DNA of 5,015 nucleotides from Zeimonas sp964481165 (GTDB lineage Bacteria > Pseudomonadota > Gammaproteobacteria > Burkholderiales > Burkholderiaceae_E). Of the stretch, positions 1-5,015 are shown piece by piece. The position numbers and the translations under genes were made by a program. Where the stretch lies: contig CAYZYC010000164.1 in NCBI GenBank assembly GCA_964481165.1, positions 1-5,015 of the forward strand. Direction: 5' to 3'. Position 1 is the stretch's first letter, and each line of letters opens with the position of its first letter. The notes beneath the pieces are model-generated. The model searched no databases and was not told the origin of the DNA. It worked only from the letters and a program-made list of their open reading frames with translations.

Positions 1-2041
1 CGCTGCGCACCCGTTCGGAATAGACGATCTCGTCGCGCCGCAGGAGCACCTCGGTCATGTTGCCGGGCAGCGGACCGGACCCCGAGAACAGGTCGACGAT
101 GAACACGCGCTTGCCGTCCGGGCCGCAGCGCTCGATGACGAGGTCGAGCGGCGAGTTGCTGACGATGCCGCCATCCCAGTACGCCTTGCCGTCGACGATC
201 GTCCACGGGAATCCCGGCGGGAGGCTCCCGCTTGCGATGATGTGATCCACGGTGATCTCGTCGACGTAGCTGTCGAAGACCTCGAACCCGGCGGTCTCGA
301 CGTCGACGGCGCTGACCAGCAGGCGCACCGGGCTCGTACCGAGCGAGGGGAAGTCGACGTACTTCGCGAGCAGATCCCGCATCGGCGTGGTGTCGTAGTA
401 GCTGGTCCAGTTCGCCGGAAGCTCCGGCGGCGTACCGAGGGCAGGGATCCAGCGCGGAGTGAAGAATCCGGGAACGCCGAAGGTCAGGATCTGCATCGCC
501 GCTGCGGTGCGCTCGCCGCAGCCGAAGGGCAGCGGCAGCGTCGCCACCGAGAGATCGGCCCAGAAAGCCTCCAGCGCTTCGGTCGCATGTCGCGGATGGC
601 TGGCGATGATCGCGCCGTTGAAGGCGCCGATCGACACGCCGGCGACGATGTCCGGGAAGATCCCTTCCTCCTCGAGCGCCTTGACGACGCCGCATCCGAA
701 CGCGCCGAGCGCACCGCCTCCCTGGAGGATCAACGCGGTCTGCGGGGGCATCCGGTCGAGGGCGAACGAGGGATCGCACAGTCGTTCCTCGATCGTCGCC
801 ACGTTCACTCGATGACGGATCCATCCTTCGACGACGCGCGTTTCGTCGGCTGGACGGCCGATGGAGAACAGCGCGCGCGGCACGTCGTCGCGTAGATAGA
901 AGAGGGCGAAGGATCCGGCGTCGAGATCGCCTCGTTCGATCCATTCCTGGCCTTCGTCGGTTGCGCCGACGACGTTGAAGCCGATCTCGCCGATCTCGCC
1001 GAAGAAATACGAGACCTCGTCGTAGGGCAGTCGGTGCCCCAGCATGTTCCGGGCGGCAAGGCGCCCCTGCTTGACCGCGTTGTCCCAATGCTCGATGTGG
1101 CGACGACGAGCGAATACCGGATCGTCGAAGGTCGTCACGTCGCCGGCCGCGAAGACGTCGGACGCGCTCGTCGAGAGCAACGCGTCGACGACGATCCGTC
1201 CGTCGTCCAGCACGATGCCGCTGCCCTGCAGGAACGACGAAGCCGGTTCGACGCCGATCCCGGCGACGACGAGATCGCACGGCAGGCGTCGTCCGGATAC
1301 GGTCTCCACTTCGCGTACCCGACCGCGGCCTTGGAACGCGGCAACGCTGTCTTCCAGCAGCACACGGACGCCGCGGCTCGCGGCGTGACGTTCGAAGTAG
1401 GCCGACAGAAGCGGTGCCTTCAGGTACGGGAGAAGCACCGGACCGCGCTCGACGACCGTGACGGCGATGCCAAGGTCGACGAGCGCCATCGCGACTTCCA
1501 TGCCGAGGAAGCTGCCGCCGAGCACGACGGCGCGGCGGGCGCCGGCAGCGGACTTCCGGATTGCCTGGGCATCGGCCTGGAAGTGCAGCGTGTGAATCCC
1601 CGCAAGCCCGGCGCCCGGTGCGACAGGGCGCTTCGGAACCGCGCCGGTGGCGATCAGAAGCCGGCCGTAGCCGATGCGCTCGCCGGTCGCGGTCGTGACG
1701 CTGTGCTTCGCGGGATCGACCGCGACGACTCGCGTATCCAGCCGAAGGTCGATCGCATTGTCGCGATAGAACTCCGGCGGGTTGATGAAGATCCGCGATT
1801 CGGCATCGGCTTCGCGCAATACCTGCTTGGACAGCGGCGGCCGATGGTAGGGCGCGACTGCCTCCTCCGACACGATGAGGATCGAACCCGTCGCCTGTTC
1901 GTTTCGCAGCGACTCTGCCGCGGTGACGCTGGCGAGCCCGCCGCCGAGCAGCAGGAAGTCGACGTGTTCGGAGGGATCCCGACTGCGCTTGCGCACAGCG
2001 GCCGCGGAAGGCACGGCGGGTTCGTCGGCGATGGATGTCAC
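1..2041 (-). CDS. Fusion protein: N-terminal FAD/NAD(H) oxidoreductase + C-terminal patatin-like phospholipase (C-terminus outside window)
   Basis: One open frame of 680 codons without a stop. Residues ~27-335 form a two-Rossmann flavoprotein of the ferredoxin-reductase/AIF type: FAD motif GGGLAS at 33-38, ATGA loop, NAD motif GGSFLG at 175-180 with Glu198 closing the next strand (suggesting NADH over NADPH), second FAD motif AAGD at 298-301, then HWDNA from 318. There is no CxxxxC redox disulfide, so it is not a disulfide reductase. Residues ~340-415 resemble the small reductase C-terminal domain. After a ~20-residue linker, a patatin domain begins at ~432: GGGALG oxyanion loop 441-446, GVSIG with nucleophile Ser470, and catalytic Asp623 in DGG. 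The DLFSGSGPLP stretch just before the window edge resembles DUF3734-type bacterial patatins, so perhaps another 100-150 residues follow. No signal peptide or membrane segment is visible, suggesting a cytoplasmic enzyme. The GTG start at 2041 is the only plausible upstream start but lacks a Shine-Dalgarno. Domain calls are firm; substrates are unknown. Confidence 0.9.
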   Translation of the reverse strand, partial: MTSIADEPAVPSAAAVRKRSRDPSEHVDFLLLGGGLASVTAAESLRNEQATGSILIVSEEAVAPYHRPPLSKQVLREADAESRIFINPPEFYRDNAIDLRLDTRVVAVDPAKHSVTTATGERIGYGRLLIATGAVPKRPVAPGAGLAGIHTLHFQADAQAIRKSAAGARRAVVLGGSFLGMEVAMALVDLGIAVTVVERGPVLLPYLKAPLLSAYFERHAASRGVRVLLEDSVAAFQGRGRVREVETVSGRRLPCDLVVAGIGVEPASSFLQGSGIVLDDGRIVVDALLSTSASDVFAAGDVTTFDDPVFARRRHIEHWDNAVKQGRLAARNMLGHRLPYDEVSYFFGEIGEIGFNVVGATDEGQEWIERGDLDAGSFALFYLRDDVPRALFSIGRPADETRVVEGWIRHRVNVATIEERLCDPSFALDRMPPQTALILQGGGALGAFGCGVVKALEEEGIFPDIVAGVSIGAFNGAIIASHPRHATEALEAFWADLSVATLPLPFGCGERTAAAMQILTFGVPGFFTPRWIPALGTPPELPANWTSYYDTTPMRDLLAKYVDFPSLGTSPVRLLVSAVDVETAGFEVFDSYVDEITVDHIIASGSLPPGFPWTIVDGKAYWDGGIVSNSPLDLVIERCGPDGKRVFIVDLFSGSGPLPGNMTEVLLRRDEIVYSERVRS

Positions 2042-2129
2042 GGCAGCACCGGATTCTACCGACGTGTTCCCGCAACGGCGCGACGCCGTAGCCGATCCCG
2101 GTATCCTGCTGGAGGATCTTCCGCATCGC
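2042..2129. promoter_or_regulatory. Divergent intergenic region between the fusion gene and tag
   Basis: These 88 bases separate two divergent start codons, so promoters for both genes should lie here or extend into the opposing coding sequence. On the minus strand TAGAAT (plus positions 2053-2058) matches the -10 consensus at 5 of 6 bases, but no -35 lies at a usual distance, and it sits only ~12 bases before the GTG start, which would give a nearly leaderless transcript. On the plus strand TATCCT at 2102-2107 is a weaker -10 candidate, also without a clear -35. I see no operator-like palindrome. Confidence 0.35.
2111..2115 (+). promoter_or_regulatory. Candidate ribosome binding site for tag
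   Basis: GGAGG lies 14 bases before the ATG at 2130. The sequence is good but the spacing is longer than the usual 5-9 bases, so its role is uncertain. It still favours 2130 over the further upstream ATG at 1875 in the same frame, which would run far into the opposing fusion gene. Confidence 0.4.
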
Positions 2130-2813
2130 ATGACCCTCGACTACTCCTGGCTTCACGACACGGTCCGCAAGCGTTTCGAATCGGATGCGGCGATGGAGGC
2201 CTTTCTGCCTCAGGCGCGCACGCCCGACGAGCTGCGAAGGATCGGCGACGACCGCTACCTTTCGGCAATGACGCGGCGGGTGTTCCAGGCGGGTATGCAG
2301 CACTCGATGGTCGACACGAAGTGGCCGGCCTTCGAGGAGGTCTTCGAGCGCTTCGATCCGCATGCGCTGGCCCGGCTCGGTTCGGAGCAGATCGAAGCGT
2401 GCATGCAGGATTCGCGCATCATCCGCCACCGGGCGAAGCTGCAGACCATCCCGAAGAATGCCCGGTTGGTCCTGGACATCGCCGCCGAACACGGCGGCAG
2501 CTTCGGTGCCTTCCTCGCCGACTGGCCGGGCAGCGACATCATCGGCCTGTGGGCGCTGTTGGCCAGGCGCGGGGCGCGCCTGGGCGGGCGCTCGGCCGCC
2601 GGTTTTCTGCGTCTGGTCGGGAAGGACACCTTCCTGCTGACCAGCGACGTGGTCGCGCGCCTGAAGGCCGCCGGCGTGATCGATCGCGAACCCGGTGGCC
2701 GCCGCGACCTGCAGGCCGTGCAGGCTGCGTTCAACGCGCTGCAACAGGCATCGGGAAGGCCGCTATGCCAGCTCTCGGCGATGCTGTCGCTGAGCATCCA
2801 TCCGATGTTCTGA
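2130..2813 (+). CDS. tag: DNA-3-methyladenine glycosylase I (Tag) family protein
   Basis: A complete gene of 227 residues. Tag enzymes cut the N-glycosidic bond of 3-methyladenine in alkylated DNA, the first step of base-excision repair in the cytoplasm. Family signatures run through the protein: IGDDRYLSAM near residue 40, QAGM followed by KWPAFEEVFERFDP at ~53-75, then QDSRIIRHRAKLQTIPKNA at ~91-109, which parallels the QDAGIIRHRGKIQAIIGNA stretch of E. coli Tag, and VGKDTFLLTSDVV near 170. It differs from E. coli Tag: the N-terminal zinc-ligand Cys is missing, only two cysteines are present in all, and a His replaces the base-stacking Trp of the QAGLSW motif. I recall Pseudomonas homologues with the same AG-x-x-HS pattern, so this looks like a divergent subfamily rather than a decayed gene. 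The start at 2130 was chosen because MTLDYSWLHD matches the usual N-terminus of that subfamily as I recall it. It is probably transcribed alone, divergent from the fusion gene. Confidence 0.88.
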   Translation: MTLDYSWLHDTVRKRFESDAAMEAFLPQARTPDELRRIGDDRYLSAMTRRVFQAGMQHSMVDTKWPAFEEVFERFDPHALARLGSEQIEACMQDSRIIRHRAKLQTIPKNARLVLDIAAEHGGSFGAFLADWPGSDIIGLWALLARRGARLGGRSAAGFLRLVGKDTFLLTSDVVARLKAAGVIDREPGGRRDLQAVQAAFNALQQASGRPLCQLSAMLSLSIHPMF

Positions 2814-2829
2814 TCGAAGTGCCGTCCGG

Positions 2830-2847
2830 GCCCGCCTCACCGCGGGC
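2830..2847 (+). terminator. Weak hairpin after tag, possible terminator
   Basis: GCCCGC at 2830-2835 and GCGGGC at 2842-2847 form a perfect 6-bp GC stem with a 6-base loop, 17 bases after the tag stop codon. The stem can extend by one G-C pair and then two more beyond a G-G mismatch. No T run follows, so it is not a classical intrinsic terminator; it may only slow polymerase or protect the mRNA end. Confidence 0.35.
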
Positions 2848-2933
2848 CGGGCGCCTTCGACGTTCGACTCCTGATGCCCGTGCGGCGCGTGGCGACCTGC
2901 GCCGCACCGCGCTTGGCGCACGGCGCTGCCGAT

Positions 2934-2963
2934 TTGGCGAATTTCCCCGGAGGCCAATAAAAT
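2934..2963 (+). promoter_or_regulatory. Sigma70-like promoter of the cytochrome c/FTR1 gene
   Basis: TTGGCG at 2934-2939 matches the -35 consensus at 4 of 6 bases and TAAAAT at 2958-2963 matches the -10 at 5 of 6, with an 18-base spacer. This is the only AT-rich patch in the intergenic region. Transcription would start near 2970, giving a leader of ~60 bases before the GTG at 3030. It implies that the permease is transcribed independently of tag. Confidence 0.5.
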
Positions 2964-2979
2964 ACGAACGCTTCTTATT
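2961..2979. promoter_or_regulatory. Candidate Fur box overlapping the permease promoter
   Basis: AATACGAACGCTTCTTATT is a 19-bp imperfect palindrome: arms AATACGAA and TTCTTATT pair at 7 of 8 positions around a CGC centre. Size, GAA/TTC core and AT-rich outer arms fit Fur-type operators (7-1-7 consensus of the TGAGAAT-n-ATTCTCA kind), with about 9 of 15 consensus positions met. It overlaps the end of the -10 and the predicted transcription start, where bound repressor would block initiation. The downstream iron permease makes Fur control sensible. This is inference from pattern and position. Confidence 0.5.
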
Positions 2980-3018
2980 CAAGTTTGCGAGACCCGCACC
3001 TGCTCGACGAACGACAAC

Positions 3019-3025
3019 AGGGAGG
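3019..3025 (+). promoter_or_regulatory. Ribosome binding site for the cytochrome c/FTR1 gene
   Basis: AGGGAGG is a strong Shine-Dalgarno 4 bases before the GTG at 3030. It decides the start: the in-frame ATG at 3102 is also preceded by GGGAGG, but with only one base between, too close for normal initiation. Confidence 0.65.
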
Positions 3026-3029
3026 CACC

Positions 3030-5015
3030 GTGCCGGTCGCCGATGTCACAGCGCCGGAACGGCGCGGCTTCTCCGCCGCAGGCAATGCGCTGCCGGGAGG
3101 CATGCTCCATTGGTTGGCGGTGCTGCTGCTCGCCGTGTCGCTGCACGGCGTTGCCGGTGCCGCCCCGGCCGATGACGAGAGCGCGCAGACCATCGTCCAC
3201 ATGCTCGACTACGTCGGCGTCGACTATCCCGAGTTCGTTCGGGACGGGGAGGTGCTCGACGCCGCCGAGTACGCGGAGCAGCGCGAGTTCGCCACCCAGG
3301 TGATCACGCTGCTCGGCCGGTTGCCGGCGGTGCCGGGCCAGCCGGTGCTGCTCGAACGCGCGCGCGAACTGCTCGCGCGGATCGACGCGAAAGCGCCGGG
3401 CAGCGAGGTATCGGCTCTTGCGGCCGAACTGCGCGCCGGCACGATCCGGGCCTGGAATCTCCAGGTGGTGCCACGCCAGGCGCCCGATGTCGCGCAGGGC
3501 GCACGGCTCTACGCGGAGCACTGCGCCAGCTGCCACGGAGCGCGGGGTCGTGGCGACGGGCCGCTGGCCGAGGGCATGGAACCCGCGCCCAGCGACTTCG
3601 ACGACGAAGCGCGCATGCGCCAGCGCAGCGTCTACGGCCTGTACAACACCATCGCGCTGGGAGTCGGCGGCACGCCGATGCGCGCCTTCGCTGAACTCGC
3701 CGAGAACGAGCGCTGGATCCTGGCGTTCTACAGCGCGAGCCTGCGCGCCGACCCGGAGCAGGTCGCCCGGGGAGAGGCGCTGTGGGAAAAAGGCGAGGGC
3801 AGGACGACTTTCGACAGCCTCGGCGCGCTGGTCTCCCGCGCGCCCGCCGAACAGGCCGAGGCCGCGTCCGCGCTGGACGACGTGCGCGCCTACCTTACCC
3901 GGCAGCCGAAGGCGCTGCAGGCGCTTGCACCGGCACCCCTGGACTTCGCGCGCGCCACCCTCGACGAGGCGCAGCAGGCCTACGAACGCGGCGACCGCGA
4001 AGGGGCGCGGCGGCTGGCGATCGCGGCCTACCTCGAGGGCTTCGAACTCGTCGAATCGGCGTTGAACAATGTCGACGCACCGCTGCGCGCCGAAGTCGAG
4101 CGCGAGATGATGGCGCTGCGCGCGACGATCGGCGACGGTCGTCCCGTGCAGGAGGTTGCGGCGCAGGTCGCCGGCGTCAAGGCGCTGATCGACCGTGCCG
4201 ACGACGCGCTCTCGGGCGACGGCCTGTCTCCGGCCGCCGCCTTCGTCAGCGCGCTGCTGATCCTGCTGCGCGAAGGTCTCGAAGCGATCCTGGTGCTGTC
4301 GGCGATCATCGCCTTCGTCGTCAAGACCGGCCGGCGCGACGCCTTGCCGTACATCCACGCCGGCTGGATCGCCGCCGTGGCGCTGGGTGCCGCCACCTGG
4401 GCCGTAGCGCGCTACGCGTTGACGATCTCGGGCGCCAACCGGGAGATCACCGAGGGCGTCACCGCGCTGCTGGCGGCGGCGATGCTGCTCTATGTCGGAT
4501 GGTGGCTGCACAGCCGCTCGAACGCGCAGGCATGGAACCGCTTCCTGCGCGAGCAGGTGGATACCGCGCTGAGTCGACGCACGCTCTGGGCGATGGCGGC
4601 AGTCTCGTTCCTGGCGGTCTACCGCGAACTGTTCGAGGTGATCCTGTTCTACGAGGCGCTGTGGGCGCAGGCCGGAGCGCAGGGGTACCGTCCGGTGCTG
4701 TGGGGAATCGCGGCGGCGGCGCTGCTGCTGACGCTGATCGGAGGCGCGATCCTGCGCTACAGCGTACGGCTGCCGATCGGGCCCTTCTTCGCGGTTACCT
4801 CGGGCCTGCTCGCACTGCTCGCCGTGATCTTCATCGGCAACGGCGTGGCGGCGCTGCAGGAGGCCGGAGTGATCGACGCGACGATGGTGCGCTTCGTTTC
4901 GGTGCCGCTGCTCGGCATCCATCCGACCATGCAGGGACTCGGATCGCAGTTGCTGGCGCTGTTCGCGATCGCCGCTGGGCTGTGGTTCAACCGCAGCAGG
5001 ACGCGCGCGGCACTC
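3030..5015 (+). CDS. Cytochrome c/FTR1 family iron permease (3' end open at window edge)
   Basis: The 662 codons run to the window edge without a stop. Residues 1-45 are a long signal peptide: a 24-residue N-region, hydrophobic core near 28-40, and an AGA-AP type cleavage site. Residues ~46-150 are helical and unassigned. A class I cytochrome c domain follows, with haem-binding CASCH at 165-169 and likely axial Met217 in GGTPMRAF. Residues ~290-395 are a periplasmic helical domain with AYLEGFE near 333-339, as seen ahead of other FTR1 permeases. The membrane permease spans ~400-657 with about seven hydrophobic segments and two iron-binding RExxE motifs: REGLE at 414-418 and RELFE at 532-536. 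FTR1 proteins carry iron across the membrane after oxidation to Fe3+, and the attached cytochrome probably takes the electron from Fe2+. No separate oxidase or EfeO/EfeB gene is in view, though the next gene is not visible. It has its own promoter with a Fur-like site. The tail ends in basic residues, so the true C-terminus is probably close. Confidence 0.92.
   Translation, partial: MPVADVTAPERRGFSAAGNALPGGMLHWLAVLLLAVSLHGVAGAAPADDESAQTIVHMLDYVGVDYPEFVRDGEVLDAAEYAEQREFATQVITLLGRLPAVPGQPVLLERARELLARIDAKAPGSEVSALAAELRAGTIRAWNLQVVPRQAPDVAQGARLYAEHCASCHGARGRGDGPLAEGMEPAPSDFDDEARMRQRSVYGLYNTIALGVGGTPMRAFAELAENERWILAFYSASLRADPEQVARGEALWEKGEGRTTFDSLGALVSRAPAEQAEAASALDDVRAYLTRQPKALQALAPAPLDFARATLDEAQQAYERGDREGARRLAIAAYLEGFELVESALNNVDAPLRAEVEREMMALRATIGDGRPVQEVAAQVAGVKALIDRADDALSGDGLSPAAAFVSALLILLREGLEAILVLSAIIAFVVKTGRRDALPYIHAGWIAAVALGAATWAVARYALTISGANREITEGVTALLAAAMLLYVGWWLHSRSNAQAWNRFLREQVDTALSRRTLWAMAAVSFLAVYRELFEVILFYEALWAQAGAQGYRPVLWGIAAAALLLTLIGGAILRYSVRLPIGPFFAVTSGLLALLAVIFIGNGVAALQEAGVIDATMVRFVSVPLLGIHPTMQGLGSQLLALFAIAAGLWFNRSRTRAAL

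Noticed and set aside
749..751. Internal minus-strand ATG (residue 431) as a separate start for an independent patatin gene
   Set aside because: No stop codon ends the oxidoreductase before it and no Shine-Dalgarno precedes it, so a fused product is the simpler reading; an internal start cannot be fully excluded.
242..895. Plus-strand open frame of 217 codons
   Set aside because: It is antisense to the patatin domain, whose catalytic motifs are all present on the minus strand; the plus-strand product is charged low-complexity sequence.
982..1000. Short tandem repeat of GATCTCGCC
   Set aside because: It is just two copies and encodes Gly-Glu-Ile-Gly-Glu-Ile within the reductase C-terminal domain; most likely ordinary coding sequence.
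1875..2129. Upstream ATG extending tag by 85 codons
   Set aside because: The added stretch overlaps the start of the divergent fusion gene, is unlike Tag N-termini, and the ATG at 2130 begins directly at the expected family N-terminus.
3102..3104. ATG as alternative start of the iron permease
   Set aside because: It would give a more ordinary signal peptide length, but its GGGAGG is only one base away, while the GTG at 3030 has well-placed AGGGAGG.
1034..3175. Plus-strand open frame of 713 codons
   Set aside because: It crosses the fusion gene on the opposite strand, all of tag in another frame and the start of the permease. The product is Arg-rich and shows no family motif.
2979..4922. Long minus-strand open frame of 647 codons
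   Set aside because: It lies antisense to the cytochrome c/FTR1 gene, whose haem and RExxE motifs are unmistakable. Its product is Arg/Gln/Asp-rich low-complexity sequence with no recognisable domain, typical of the antisense frame of GC-rich DNA.

Overview
The window is GC-rich bacterial DNA, densely coding, with GTG as well as ATG starts. It carries three protein genes and no RNA gene, mobile element or CRISPR array that I can see. The gene content points to a proteobacterium, most likely a gammaproteobacterium: a cytochrome c/FTR1 iron permease, a Tag-like glycosylase of the type I recall from Pseudomonas, and a DUF3734-type patatin. This placement is inference from recalled family resemblance, not from a search.

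Layout: (1) Positions 2041 down to 1, minus strand, hold one uninterrupted reading frame that leaves the window at its C-terminal end. Its first ~415 codons encode an FAD/NAD(H) oxidoreductase of the ferredoxin-reductase/AIF type. From about codon 432 the same frame encodes a patatin-like phospholipase with the oxyanion glycines, GVSIG nucleophile elbow and DGG catalytic Asp all present. This two-enzyme fusion is the most unusual feature here. (2) Positions 2042-2129 are a short divergent intergenic region. (3) Positions 2130-2813, plus strand, encode a DNA-3-methyladenine glycosylase I (Tag) family protein. (4) Positions 2814-3029 are intergenic, with a weak hairpin, a sigma70-like promoter and a 19-bp AT-rich palindrome that looks like a Fur box. 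(5) Positions 3030-5015, plus strand, encode a cytochrome c/FTR1 family iron permease, open at the window end: signal peptide, helical region, CASCH cytochrome c domain, periplasmic helical domain, then a membrane permease with two RExxE iron motifs.

The three genes do not form one operon. The fusion gene and tag are divergent. The permease lies downstream of tag on the same strand but has its own candidate iron-responsive promoter. The permease is probably for periplasmic iron oxidation and uptake, the glycosylase for alkylation repair. The fusion enzyme has no signal peptide or membrane segment in the visible part and is probably cytoplasmic; its substrates cannot be told from sequence.
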